Below are positions 8,076 through 16,375 of a stretch of DNA of 33,380 nt, piece after piece. How positions within the stretch are numbered: position 1 is the first letter of the stretch; each line of letters starts with the position of its first letter. A program made the translations under genes and the position numbers. The stretch spans positions 1 through 33,380 of the forward strand of contig DYET01000099.1 of NCBI GenBank assembly GCA_020725625.1, read 5' to 3'. The stretch comes from Desulfovirgula sp. GTDB lineage: Bacteria; Bacillota; Desulfotomaculia; Desulfotomaculales; Desulfocucumaceae. The notes below the pieces were generated by a model, which was not told the DNA's origin, made no database searches, and saw nothing but the letters and a program-made list of their open reading frames with translations.

Positions 8076-9260
8076 ATGAAAGAAGCCGTCATCGTCAGCG
8101 GGTGCAGGACCGCCATTGCCAAGGAAAGGGGTTCTCTGGCCTTCCTTTCCCCGGACATATACGCCGCCGAGGTGGTCAAGGAGGCCGTGAAGAGAAGCGG
8201 CCTGAAGGACCCGGAGGCCATCGACGAGGTTATTTTCGGGCACTGCCTCGGGGCCCAGTTCGGCTGCATGGCCAGGGTGGTGGCCTTGAGGGCCGGCCTG
8301 CCCATGTCCATCCCCGCCCTCAACATAGACAGGCAGTGCGGTTCCGGCTCCACCGCGGTGAACCTGGCCGCCACCCAGATCTGGGCCGGCGTGGGCGACA
8401 TATACGTGACCGGCGGCGTGGACAGCATGACCCGTATACCCTACATCATGGAACGGCCCGCCGAGCCGTTCTCCAGGATGCCGCCGCCTTTTGTCCGGCC
8501 GGCTCTTTCGATACCCGAAATCGGCGACCCGCCCATGGGCATCACGGCCGAAAACGTTGTGGCCAAGTACGGGATCAGCCGCGAAGAACAGGACGAATTC
8601 GGCTACTTAAGCCAGGTCAAGGCTGAGAGGGCGATCAAGGAAGGGCGCTTCAAGGACCAAATCGTACCCATCCTTATCCCTCAGAAGAAGGGCGACCCGG
8701 TGGTGTTCGACACCGATGAGCACCCCCGCTTCGGCACTACCCTGGAAGCGCTGGCCAAGCTTCGCCCGGCCTTTAAAAAGGACGGGTCGGTGACCGCCGG
8801 CAACTCTTCGGGGATCAACGACGGAGCAGGCGCCCTGGTGCTGATGAGCAAGGAAAAGGCAGAGGAACTCGGCGCCTCCCCGATGGCCAGGGTAGTTTCC
8901 ATCGGCTACGGCGGGGTGGACCCCAACATCATGGGCATGGGCCCGGTGCCGGCGGTGCGCAAGGCCCTGGCCAAGGCCGGGATGACCATCGACCAGATTG
9001 ATGTTATAGAGCTCAACGAGGCCTTCGCCTCCCAGTCAATAGCCTGCTGCAACGAGTTGGGTATAGACTGGCGCGACCAGGAGAAATTCAACCCCAATGG
9101 AGGGGCCATCGCCCTGGGGCACCCCATCGCCGGCTCCCTGGCCATCCTTACCGTCAAGGCCATTTACGAATTGAAAAGAACCGGCAAGAGGTTCGCACTC
9201 ATCTCGGCCTGCTGCGGCGGCGGGCAGGGCGTGGCCACTATTATTGAAAACTGCAACTGA
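8076..9260 (+). CDS. Thiolase, acetyl-CoA C-acyltransferase (394 aa)
   Basis: Thiolytic cleavage of 3-oxoacyl-CoA to acetyl-CoA and a shortened acyl-CoA, or the reverse condensation. The nucleophile is C88 in NIDRQCGSGSTAVN. H349 lies in GGAIALGHPIAGS, and the general acid/base is C379 in the CxGGGQG motif (ACCGGGQG). Length is typical of thiolase II family enzymes. The ATG is preceded by AGGTGAAG. It is the last gene of the operon and is followed within 25 bases by a strong terminator. The sequence does not discriminate acetoacetyl-CoA from longer substrates; the context with acyl-CoA dehydrogenase favours degradation, although in a syntroph the pathway may run either way. Confidence 0.94.
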   Translation: MKEAVIVSGCRTAIAKERGSLAFLSPDIYAAEVVKEAVKRSGLKDPEAIDEVIFGHCLGAQFGCMARVVALRAGLPMSIPALNIDRQCGSGSTAVNLAATQIWAGVGDIYVTGGVDSMTRIPYIMERPAEPFSRMPPPFVRPALSIPEIGDPPMGITAENVVAKYGISREEQDEFGYLSQVKAERAIKEGRFKDQIVPILIPQKKGDPVVFDTDEHPRFGTTLEALAKLRPAFKKDGSVTAGNSSGINDGAGALVLMSKEKAEELGASPMARVVSIGYGGVDPNIMGMGPVPAVRKALAKAGMTIDQIDVIELNEAFASQSIACCNELGIDWRDQEKFNPNGGAIALGHPIAGSLAILTVKAIYELKRTGKRFALISACCGGGQGVATIIENCN

Positions 9261-9280
9261 TGGGAACGGTAGAGCCCCGG

Positions 9281-9310
9281 GGGAGCGGGCATAGCCCGCT
9301 CCCTTTTTTA
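9281..9310 (+). terminator. Rho-independent terminator of the beta-oxidation operon
   Basis: GGGAGCGGG (9281-9289) pairs perfectly with CCCGCTCCC (9295-9303) around CATAG and is followed by a run of seven T. It begins 20 bases after the thiolase stop. Confidence 0.88.
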
Positions 9311-9330
9311 TTCGGTCGATTCTGGATTCT

Positions 9331-9352
9331 GCCGCCCGAAGGGCGGCTTTTA
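9331..9352 (+). terminator. Second, tandem Rho-independent terminator
   Basis: GCCGCCC-GAA-GGGCGGC followed by TTTTATT. It is a perfect 7-bp stem 28 bases after the first terminator and just before the 3' end of a decayed gene on the other strand. Confidence 0.75.
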
Positions 9353-9360
9353 TTATTCAA

Positions 9361-9519
9361 TTACAAAACAACCGCCTGGCCGTGATCCGGAACGATGACC
9401 CCGGTGTCCGGAAAGGTTCTTTTTACGGCCTCACAGAACTTCCGGGTGTCCACGGTTCCGGGCACCGGTGGAAAGGCGTCGTCGAAATGGTGCAGGTACA
9501 GCATCTTAGGCTTTATCCT
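9361..9519 (-). pseudogene. C-terminal remnant of a metallo-beta-lactamase-fold hydrolase
   Basis: The minus strand reads in one frame, to a TAA at 9361-9363, the peptide RIKPKMLYLHHFDDAFPP followed by VPGTVDTRKFCEAVKRTFPD and a PDHGQAVVL end. This resembles the last ~50 residues of UlaG/RomA-like metallo-beta-lactamase-fold hydrolases, including the HHFDDAFPP motif. Upstream of 9519 the frame loses family resemblance and there is no start with a ribosome site, so about three quarters of the gene is missing. Identification is by motif memory, not alignment. Confidence 0.55.
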
Positions 9520-9537
9520 AGAATTCCTTCCGGCAAC

Positions 9538-9566
9538 TTTAGCTGAACCGCATTTTTATATATAAT
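9538..9566 (+). promoter_or_regulatory. Candidate sigma-A promoter of rtcB
   Basis: A perfect -10 hexamer TATAAT at 9561-9566 sits about 65 bases upstream of the RtcB start. The -35 region (around TTTAGC, 17-base spacing) is weak, so strength or the exact -35 is uncertain. Confidence 0.4.
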
Positions 9567-9631
9567 GGATCAGTAAAGAATGCTGCAGATCAGGATTATC
9601 AAAAGACAACAGCCACCGGGGAGGCAGGAAC

Positions 9632-10780
9632 ATGCGGGTAATCGAAGGAAACCGCCTGAAAATCTATTGCTGGGCTGAAGACCTGGAGGAAGAGGCCATG
9701 GCCCAGGCCCGGAACCTGGCCAACCTGCCCTTCGCCTGCAGCCATGTGGCCCTCATGCCGGACACCCACAGCGGGTACGGCATGCCCATCGGCGGCGTAC
9801 TGGCCACCAGGGACGTAATCGTCCCCAACGCCGTGGGGGTTGACATCGGCTGCGGCATGCGGGCGGTAAAACTTCCGTTGCCGGCCGAAAAGCTATACGA
9901 GAAAAGGGATGCCGTCTTAAACGACGTCCAGCGCAGCATACCCACCGGCTTCAACTGGCACAAGAGCCCCCAGGACCACTCCCTGTTCAAGTCTGTGCCC
10001 GACATCCGGGTAATCCGGGAGGAATTTGACAACGCCAGGCGCCAGCTGGGAACCCTGGGAGGCGGCAACCACTTCATCGAACTTCAGAAAGACACCGCCG
10101 GGGAATCGTGGATTATGCTCCACTCCGGTTCGCGCAACCTGGGAAAAAAAACCTGCGACGTCTACAACAAGGCGGCCCGGGATAAGAACTACTACAATCT
10201 GCCCGACTCCTGGCAGCTCTGGGGACTGCCCGTCGACTCGCCCCTGGGCCGGGAATACCTGAGCGCCATGCGGTTCTGCCTGGATTTCGCCAGGGCCAAC
10301 CGGGAGCACATGATGAGGATTATCCTGGGCATCGTGGAAAGGCACCTGAAAATAAGCACCTCCGGCCTTGACCAGATAGACGTTCACCACAACTATGCGG
10401 CCGTGGAGAAAATCGGGGGCGTGGACCACGTCATTCACCGGAAGGGCGCGGTCAGAGCCCGGGGCACGGTGATCATCCCCGGGTCCATGGGCACTCCCAG
10501 CTACATCTGCCGCGGCCTGGAAAACCCCAAATCATTCGCCTCCTGCTCCCACGGGGCCGGCCGGACCATGGGAAGGAACGCCGCCAGGAAGGCGTACAGC
10601 GTGGAGTCGGTGATCCAGGAAATGCGCCGGAAGGATATAAGTTTTTTCAAGGCCAACAAAAAGGACGCCGCCGAGGAATGCAGCGCCGCCTACAAGGACA
10701 TCTCCAGCGTGATGCGGCAGCAGGCGGACCTGGTGGAAATACTGTTGGAACTTAAGCCCATAGGCGTCGTCAAGGGCTGA
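9632..10780 (+). CDS. rtcB: RtcB family RNA-splicing ligase (382 aa)
   Basis: Mn2+ and GTP-dependent ligase joining RNA 2',3'-cyclic phosphate or 3'-phosphate ends to 5'-OH ends, used in RNA repair. D71 and C74 in GVDIGCGMRAVKL are metal ligands. Further family motifs are GGGNHFIEL, HSGSRNLGKK, DVHHNYAAVE and RKGAVRARGTVIIPGSMG. H307 in SCSHGAGRTMGRNAAR is the residue that is guanylylated. Length matches the short bacterial RtcB group. The ATG follows GGGAGGCAG. It is flanked on both sides by decayed genes and stands alone, without the RtcR regulator or archease often found near it. Confidence 0.93.
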   Translation: MRVIEGNRLKIYCWAEDLEEEAMAQARNLANLPFACSHVALMPDTHSGYGMPIGGVLATRDVIVPNAVGVDIGCGMRAVKLPLPAEKLYEKRDAVLNDVQRSIPTGFNWHKSPQDHSLFKSVPDIRVIREEFDNARRQLGTLGGGNHFIELQKDTAGESWIMLHSGSRNLGKKTCDVYNKAARDKNYYNLPDSWQLWGLPVDSPLGREYLSAMRFCLDFARANREHMMRIILGIVERHLKISTSGLDQIDVHHNYAAVEKIGGVDHVIHRKGAVRARGTVIIPGSMGTPSYICRGLENPKSFASCSHGAGRTMGRNAARKAYSVESVIQEMRRKDISFFKANKKDAAEECSAAYKDISSVMRQQADLVEILLELKPIGVVKG

Positions 10781-10793
10781 ATGCCCCGGGGGC

Positions 10794-10820
10794 CGGGCGG
10801 GACCCCCGTTTTCCCGCCCG
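10794..10820 (+). other. GC-rich hairpin after rtcB
   Basis: CGGGCGGGA (10794-10802) pairs perfectly with TCCCGCCCG (10812-10820). It starts 14 bases after the rtcB stop but lacks a T-run, so it is only a possible terminator or mRNA 3'-end stabiliser. Confidence 0.4.
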
Positions 10821-10999
10821 TTACAGCGTACGGCCGGACTTCCCGGCGCGCCGCGACCGCCAGCTCTGGGCCAGGCCGCCATAAGCAGCACTGACAGCCC
10901 GGAGTTAACCCAGAAGTTTTTCAGGAAGCCCGGGACCTCCTTGAAAATCAGGGGACCAGAGTTCTTCAAAGAGGTAGCGGTTGAGGCGTGAATGAGGAG

Positions 11000-11301
11000 T
11001 TCTCTGGTTTTCTCCCCGGAAAACAGGGGGATAATCACCGCCGACCGCAGCTTGCAGTCCGGGTGCGGGCACTGTATTTCCTCCCTGCTGGCGGCCACCA
11101 TTATTTTTCCGTGGTCCAGTACCCAACGGGTGGCCCGGGTCATAATAGACTGCCCCGGCAGGTGGTGGCCGGCACCCCCTCCCACGTGGGCCAGTATTCT
11201 CTGGTCGTCGGTCAGGGCCACGGCCTCCACGCTGCTATTTTCCCTGATTACCTCGGCCACCTTACGGGCGGACTCCCGGGTAAGCCCCTGAATCTGGACA
11301 A
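11000..11301 (-). pseudogene. Fragment of a LytS-type sensor kinase (GAF domain only)
   Basis: One minus-strand frame, open from within the end of gerM, reads ELVVQIQGLTRESARKVAEV, then AVALTDDQRILAHVG, and CPHPDCKLRSAVIIPLFSGE. This order and the CPH-x2-C-x-LRSAVIIPL signature match the GAF domain of LytS/5TM-type histidine kinases. The preceding transmembrane part and the following kinase domains are absent. Resemblance stops near 11005, where the frame appears shifted. A weak YGGLAQSWRS string in another frame near 10870 may be further debris. No start codon with a ribosome site is present. The fragment runs directly into the gerM 3' end, suggesting a deletion joint there. Confidence 0.6.
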
Positions 11302-11892
11302 CTAATTCTTGACCAGGGACCTGTTGGGACCCAGCGGCCCCCTTATATCGATGTGACCCGCCAGACTTTCCAGTTTAACGCCCTCCACCAGGAACTGAAC
11401 CTTTTCAATCCCTTCCAGCAGTGTCAGCGTGTTGACCACCGAGTACACGGTAAAGGTTTCTCCGGCCGATCCCCCCCAGTGCCTGGACTGAAACTCCCCG
11501 GAAAAGTTTACCGTGGCCACCCGGTCCGCCACCGACAGGGACAGCAGCCGGGTTCCCTCGGGAATAGTCCTCTGCAGGCCCTGTTTCACCGGGCCCTTAA
11601 TCAATTCCCTAACCACGATTTCCCCCAGGGGCTCATCCTTTTTTTTGACCACCTCCCGTTCCTCGGCCACCAGCCACTGGGCCTGGCTGTCCCCGAAATA
11701 AAGCGTTATTTTTACCCGGGCTTCCTCTGGAGTTGATCCTGCCGGCGGCCGTTCAGTTCCCTGTCCCGGGTCCGGCCCCGCCCCGCGGCGGGCGCATCCC
11801 ATCACCGGCCAAAGAAGCGCCGGAAGTGCCAGGACGATGACGATCAGGACGATCCCGGCCCGGAGTTTTCCTGTCTTCCAAACTGCTGCCAT
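11302..11892 (-). CDS. GerM-domain lipoprotein-like sporulation/germination protein (196 aa)
   Basis: Envelope protein with an N-terminal hydrophobic segment (AGIVLIVIVLALPALLWPVMGC) that ends in a possible lipobox Cys. A low-complexity Pro/Gly linker follows, then one GerM domain: VKITLYFGDSQAQWLVAEER, VVRELIKGP, GTRLLSLSV and VATVNFSGEF. Bacillus GerM has two such domains; here there is one, as in many clostridial homologues. ATG at 11892 is preferred over an upstream GTG because a GGGGGGT ribosome site lies seven bases before it. Its presence supports a spore-forming Firmicute. Its stop codon overlaps the end of a decayed kinase fragment on the same strand. Confidence 0.82.
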   Translation of the reverse strand: MAAVWKTGKLRAGIVLIVIVLALPALLWPVMGCARRGAGPDPGQGTERPPAGSTPEEARVKITLYFGDSQAQWLVAEEREVVKKKDEPLGEIVVRELIKGPVKQGLQRTIPEGTRLLSLSVADRVATVNFSGEFQSRHWGGSAGETFTVYSVVNTLTLLEGIEKVQFLVEGVKLESLAGHIDIRGPLGPNRSLVKN

Positions 11893-12146
11893 GTTTAAAC
11901 CCCCCACGCATTTAATATTCCCTCGGCCGGCGTCTTAACCGTCCATTGTCATTTACGCTGTCCAGTTTCAAATACATGGTTTCCCGCCGGCCGGGGGAGT
12001 GTAATTATTTTACCACAACGGGGAAGCGGCTTTGTGTTGGTAAATAATAACGCGCGCCTCAAGAAAAAAAAAACAACCCGGGAAAGTAACGCCGTACGCG
12101 CTGCCACGATTTTTGCAAGGGTCTTTTTTTAAGGAGGGGATCGACT

Positions 12147-13328
12147 TTGAGACATACTCCGAGAGGCGAATTGACCCGGCGCACCGCCGGGCTGCAGAAT
12201 TTGATGAGGCAGGAAGGCATCGAGGGGGCCGTCATTGTCCAGAATGCAGACCTTTTTTATTTTACCGGCACTGTCCAGCGATCGCACCTCTTCATCCCTG
12301 CGGACGGAAAACCCGTGCTGATGGTCAAGAAAAGTTACCCGAGGGCCCGTGAGGAATCGGCCCTGGAAGAAATCATCCCGCTGGACAACTTCAAGGATCT
12401 GCCCGGCACCATCGGGGCGTATGGATATAAGAACCTTGACAAAATCGGCCTTGAGATCGATGTTCTGCCCGCAGCGCTTTACCTGAAATACCAAAAACTG
12501 TTCTTCCCGGCCGAAATAGTTGACGTAAGCCCTTTAATCCGGAGGGTAAGAATGGTCAAGTCCGCTTATGAAATTGATCTGATTAAGGAAGCGGCCGATC
12601 TTAACCGGACCTTTTTCTCCCGGGTAAAGGACTTTCTCCGGGAGGGTGTATCGGAAGTGGAATTGGCGGGCCAGCTGGAGGCGGTCTACCGCCGGCACGG
12701 CCACCAGGGCTACGTTAGAATGCGCGGCTTCAACCAGGAAATAATGTACGGCCACCTCATGTCGGGCCGTAACCTGGCAGTTCCCAGCTTTTTGGACAGC
12801 CCCGAGGGAGGCCCGGGGCTGAACCCCTCTTTTCCCCAGGGTGCCGGCTTTAAGAAAATAGGCCGAAATGAACCAGTGATGGTGGACTACGTGGGGGTTC
12901 TGAACGGGTACATGGTGGACCAGGCCAGGATCTTCTGCCTGGGGCGGCTGCCGGAAAAATTTGAAAGGGCGCACCGGGCGGCCATAGACATCCAGGATCA
13001 GATCAAAAAGGCGGCCAGGCCGGGGGTGCTTTGCGAAGAACTTTACAACCTGGCGGTGAGCATGGCTTCCGAATACGGGCTTAAGGAACACTTCATGGGC
13101 CACCCCGACCCGGCGCCGTTCATCGGACACGGCCTCGGCATCGAGCTGGACGAACTTCCGGTGCTGGCCCGGGGTTTCAAAATACCCCTGGAGGAGGGAA
13201 TGACCTTAGCCCTGGAACCAAAATTTATCTTTCCGGACGGCGAGGTGGGGATAGAAAACACCTTCGTGGTCCGGGATCACGGACTGGAAACCCTGACGGT
13301 GTTTGACGAGAAAATTCAATATTTGTAA
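12147..13328 (+). CDS. M24 family metallopeptidase, Xaa-Pro aminopeptidase-like (393 aa)
   Basis: Dimetal peptidase of the pita-bread fold, expected to release N-terminal residues next to proline in the cytoplasm. The N-terminal creatinase-like domain spans residues ~1-130. The catalytic domain retains all five metal ligands: D247 and D258 (VDYVGVLNGYMVDQ), H328 (IGHGLGIELDE), E357 (LEPKF) and E370 (GIENTF). The start is TTG with AAGGAGGGG eight bases upstream. Some M24 homologues are creatinases or dipeptidases, so the substrate is less sure than the fold. It appears monocistronic. Confidence 0.88.
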   Translation: MRHTPRGELTRRTAGLQNLMRQEGIEGAVIVQNADLFYFTGTVQRSHLFIPADGKPVLMVKKSYPRAREESALEEIIPLDNFKDLPGTIGAYGYKNLDKIGLEIDVLPAALYLKYQKLFFPAEIVDVSPLIRRVRMVKSAYEIDLIKEAADLNRTFFSRVKDFLREGVSEVELAGQLEAVYRRHGHQGYVRMRGFNQEIMYGHLMSGRNLAVPSFLDSPEGGPGLNPSFPQGAGFKKIGRNEPVMVDYVGVLNGYMVDQARIFCLGRLPEKFERAHRAAIDIQDQIKKAARPGVLCEELYNLAVSMASEYGLKEHFMGHPDPAPFIGHGLGIELDELPVLARGFKIPLEEGMTLALEPKFIFPDGEVGIENTFVVRDHGLETLTVFDEKIQYL

Positions 13329-13386
13329 TGTCTTCTGAAATCCTCCGGCCTGAAAGGTCCTCCCCCCTCCGTACATTCCGGTCTGC

Positions 13387-13421
13387 CTCCTGTCTCCTGA
13401 CTCCTGTCTCCTGACTCCTGA
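13387..13421 (+). repeat. Heptamer minisatellite (CTCCTGW)5
   Basis: Five head-to-tail 7-base units, CTCCTGT, CTCCTGA, CTCCTGT, CTCCTGA, CTCCTGA, with no gaps. They lie between the M24 peptidase and the metallophosphoesterase. The alternating T/A makes a 14-base higher-order unit. Confidence 0.85.
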
Positions 13422-13461
13422 CAGAATAAGTCACTCAGTATAAGCATTTCAAGGTAGGAAT

Positions 13462-13483
13462 GCCACTATTTTTCAGTGGCTTT
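13462..13483 (+). terminator. Possible weak terminator after the M24 peptidase
   Basis: GCCACT-ATTTTTC-AGTGGC followed by TTTC. It has a 6-bp perfect stem with a short T-stretch, about 130 bases past the peptidase stop and 65 bases before the next start. It is weak and could instead be a repeat-type hairpin. Confidence 0.35.
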
Positions 13484-13547
13484 CAGCGGGCGGAAAAGAT
13501 ATCATTTTTATAAGCCTGAGGCGGAACCAGGCCACGGGAGGTGAAAC

Positions 13548-14966
13548 GTGGAAGCCGCCGGCGTAAAAACAGCCAGCCCGCGGGCCGGAATCAAGGGTCT
13601 CACCCTGTACCTGATCGCCCTGGCGGGAGCCCTCTTATTTATAAGCCTATTCGCACACCAGCAATTCCAGGTGGAAGCCCTGAAACTGCGCCTTGACCTC
13701 GCCCCGGCCCCGGCCGGATACACGGTGGTTGAAATACCACCCCTGGCCACCGTCAGGGCCCGCACCCATGCCGTTCCCGTTCAGCTGTCAGTCAGGCTGG
13801 AAAGCATTGACCCGCATTCGGTACAAAAAATGCTGGAAAAAAACAGGAGCCGCAGCAGCCTGGTGAATTCAATCGGGAAGGGGCTGCGGGAAGCGGCCGT
13901 ACTCTTCACCCTGAAGGTGCTGTTCCTGTCGGCTGCCGGCGGGGCCTTCGGCGTTTTCCTCTGGTGGCGGAAGCCGCGCCCCTGCCTCCTGGGAGCCCTG
14001 GGGGCGACCCTGACCGTGGGCATGCTCATGGCGGGCACCTACCTGACCTACGACCCCGGCAAGTTCAAAAACCCCGAATTCGACGGCGTCCTGAAGGCGG
14101 CACCCTGGGCCTTAAGCCTGGCCGGGCAAGCCCTGGACAAGATCGACACCCTGAGCGATAAAATGGAAACGGTGGCCGACAACGTTCACCAGCTGTTCAG
14201 CCAGATAAACCGGCTGCAGCCCTTCGAAGGGGAGCGGCAGGGCCTGGTCAAGGTTCTCCACGTGTCCGACATCCACAACAACCCGGCGGCCCTGGTGTAC
14301 ATCCAGCGCATCGCGCACCTCTTCGGGGTCGATCTGATCGTCGACACCGGGGACATCACCGACTACGGCACGCCCCTGGAAGGCCTTCTCCTGGAAAGGC
14401 TGGCCGAAATCAAGGTGCCTTATGTTTTTGTCCCCGGAAATCATGATTCCCCGGAAACGGTTAAAAAAATGAAATCCATCCCCGGGGTCTCCGTACTGGA
14501 CGGGACCGCCGTGACGGTGAAGGGCCTGCGCGTGATGGGGTTTGCCGATCCGTCTTCGGCCACCGGCGACCCTGAACCTCCTTCCATGTACACGATTTCC
14601 CGGTTCGCAGGGGAAATTGAAAGGTCCCTGCTTGAAGAACCGCACCGCCCCGACATCCTGGCCGTTCACAACCACCGCGCGGCCCGGCAGATGGCCGGAA
14701 AGGCGCCGGTCGTCCTTTACGGCCACGACCACAGGCTTTCGGTGGACGAAGCCTCCGGCAGCGTCCTCATCAACCCGGGCAGTTCCGGGGCGGCGGGGCT
14801 GCGCAGGCTGCAGGGGGACAGGACTCCCTACTCGGTGGTCATCCAGTACTACGCGCCGGAGGGCGGAAAAATGAGGCTGCGGGCGGCCGACTCCATAACC
14901 GTCAAAAACCTGGACAACGGGTTCCACGTCGAGCGGCACGTGTTCAACGCGGGGGGTGCAAATTAA
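13548..14966 (+). CDS. Membrane-anchored metallophosphoesterase (472 aa)
   Basis: Calcineurin-like phosphoesterase attached to the membrane. Hydrophobic segments occur at ~18-36 (GLTLYLIALAGALLFISLF) and in a pair at ~120-165, so the N-terminal 170 residues form a membrane module. The C-terminal phosphoesterase holds the full dimetal motif set: D241 and H243 (HVSDIHNN), D269 (DTGDITD), GNHD at 297-300, an AVHNH histidine pair and GHDH at 392-395. The start is GTG behind GGGAGGTGA. Substrate is unknown; related proteins include phospholipid-associated and cyclic-nucleotide phosphodiesterases. It stands alone on the plus strand, converging with a small zinc-ribbon gene. Confidence 0.85.
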   Translation: MEAAGVKTASPRAGIKGLTLYLIALAGALLFISLFAHQQFQVEALKLRLDLAPAPAGYTVVEIPPLATVRARTHAVPVQLSVRLESIDPHSVQKMLEKNRSRSSLVNSIGKGLREAAVLFTLKVLFLSAAGGAFGVFLWWRKPRPCLLGALGATLTVGMLMAGTYLTYDPGKFKNPEFDGVLKAAPWALSLAGQALDKIDTLSDKMETVADNVHQLFSQINRLQPFEGERQGLVKVLHVSDIHNNPAALVYIQRIAHLFGVDLIVDTGDITDYGTPLEGLLLERLAEIKVPYVFVPGNHDSPETVKKMKSIPGVSVLDGTAVTVKGLRVMGFADPSSATGDPEPPSMYTISRFAGEIERSLLEEPHRPDILAVHNHRAARQMAGKAPVVLYGHDHRLSVDEASGSVLINPGSSGAAGLRRLQGDRTPYSVVIQYYAPEGGKMRLRAADSITVKNLDNGFHVERHVFNAGGAN

Positions 14967-14981
14967 GGCTATTACGCATAT

Positions 14982-15320
14982 TTACTGATCGGCGGCCAGG
15001 GCCTGGCCGCAGTACTTGCAGATCTCGGCGTCCTTTTTCACCCTGCGGCGGCAGGCCGGGCAGGGCTTCCTGTTAAACCTCAGGGTTTCAATGATGTATA
15101 TGTTCAGAACGGCCGGCGTGTAAAACAGCAGGGCCTCCGGGATGGAGTAATCGGAAACCATAATCAGCAGCAGGTAGGTAAACCCAAGGGAGAGCCTGAA
15201 GGCCTTGACCACCTCCAGCTTGTTGAACACAAACCTGCTCAGGATGTAATAAACCACATAAGATGCGATAAAACCCCCGATCCACCCCCTGAAAAGATAA
15301 ACCGCCGTGCTGTACTCCAA
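14982..15320 (-). CDS. Small membrane protein with C-terminal zinc ribbon (112 aa)
   Basis: Function unknown. About three hydrophobic segments (for example GGFIASYVVYYILSRFVF and FTYLLLIMV) are followed by a cytoplasmic zinc ribbon with CPAC and CKYC pairs (RKPCPACRRRVKKDAEICKY). The start is TTG, taken because AGGGGG lies about seven bases upstream of it and the frame is otherwise fixed. It ends only 15 bases from the end of the convergent phosphoesterase gene. Zinc-ribbon membrane proteins of this sort are common orphan proteins in Firmicutes. Confidence 0.7.
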   Translation of the reverse strand: MEYSTAVYLFRGWIGGFIASYVVYYILSRFVFNKLEVVKAFRLSLGFTYLLLIMVSDYSIPEALLFYTPAVLNIYIIETLRFNRKPCPACRRRVKKDAEICKYCGQALAADQ

Positions 15321-15583
15321 TCCTCATTCCCCCTGTTAATGAATTTATACTCAGAATTTTCCGTGAATAAACCTGAATTCAACAAAAAAATCGACAATTC
15401 CTCCTCCGGGTAAAGCGCCCGAAGGAATAATGCCCAGGATCTTTGGCGGCCCCAGCCTCCGCCCGGAAAAACCGATATTCCTGTTCGGCCTGATAACATT
15501 ATTGTAGAAAAGGAAATGCCGGGGGAGGCGGCGAAAAGAAAAGTAGGGAAGAAAAACAACTTAAACGGCGGGAGGTAAATACC

Positions 15584-16360
15584 GTGAAATATCAAAATAT
15601 TTTGTTTACGGTCGACGGCAAGGTGGGGCACCTTACCCTCAACCGGCCGGAAAAACGCAACCCGATGTCCAGGGAAATGCTTGAGGAGATATCCGGTCTG
15701 CTGAACGAAGTGGGACGGGAGAAAAGCGTACACGTGGTGGTGGTCAAGGGGGCCGGCAAAGTATTCTCGGCCGGTCACGATCTCCGGGAAGTGGCCGGAG
15801 GCAGCCCCCGGGAGGTGCTGGAGATTTTCCGGGCCTGCTACGACACCATGAAGGCCATCCGGGACATCCCCCAGCCGGTTATTGCCCAGGTGCACGGGGT
15901 GGCCACCGCCGGGGGCTGCCAGCTGGTGGCCGCCTGCGACCTGGCAGTGGCCTCCGAGGACGCCTTGTTCGCCACCCCCGGGGCCAGGATCGGCTTCTTC
16001 TGCACCACCCCGTCGGTCTTCCTGAGCCGCAACATAGGCCGGAAGAAAGCCATGGAGATGCTCCTGACAGCAGATTTTATCACGGCCCGGGAGGCTCTTC
16101 TGCACGGCCTGGTCAACAAGGTGGTGCCTGCGGAGGAACTGGAATCGGCCACCCTTGAGCTGGCCAACAAAATAGCCGGGTACAGCCTTTCCACCATAGG
16201 AACTGGCAAGCGGGCCTTTTACCAGCAGATCAACATGGAGGATTTCATGGCCTTCAACTACGCGGCGGAGGTGATGGCCCTGAGCAGCACCACCGATGAC
16301 GCCCGGGAGGGCATCAACGCGTTCCTGGAAAAAAGGGAACCCCGGTGGACCAATAAATAA
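15584..16360 (+). CDS. Enoyl-CoA hydratase/isomerase family protein, ECHDC3-like, catalytic Glu residues absent (258 aa)
   Basis: Crotonase-fold protein. The oxyanion-hole regions are intact (GKVFSAGHDLREV and HGVATAGGCQLVAACDLAVA), and the sequence closely follows the ECHDC3 subfamily: SAGHDL, FATPGARIGFFCTTPSV, EALLHGLVNKVVP, GKRAFYQQ. In rat mitochondrial hydratase the catalytic glutamates are E144 and E164; the aligned positions here are Q113 and G133, with the same 20-residue spacing. Ordinary hydratase activity is therefore doubtful. The start is GTG after GGGAGGTAAATACC. It is monocistronic and separate from the beta-oxidation operon. Confidence 0.88.
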   Translation: MKYQNILFTVDGKVGHLTLNRPEKRNPMSREMLEEISGLLNEVGREKSVHVVVVKGAGKVFSAGHDLREVAGGSPREVLEIFRACYDTMKAIRDIPQPVIAQVHGVATAGGCQLVAACDLAVASEDALFATPGARIGFFCTTPSVFLSRNIGRKKAMEMLLTADFITAREALLHGLVNKVVPAEELESATLELANKIAGYSLSTIGTGKRAFYQQINMEDFMAFNYAAEVMALSSTTDDAREGINAFLEKREPRWTNK

Positions 16361-16375
16361 GGCGGAAAAACAGGT

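Noticed and set aside
10532-11260. Treating the 242-codon minus-strand frame near rtcB as an intact gene
   Set aside because: Only its first third resembles a GAF domain; the rest runs antisense into rtcB with no family resemblance and there is no ribosome site at the start.
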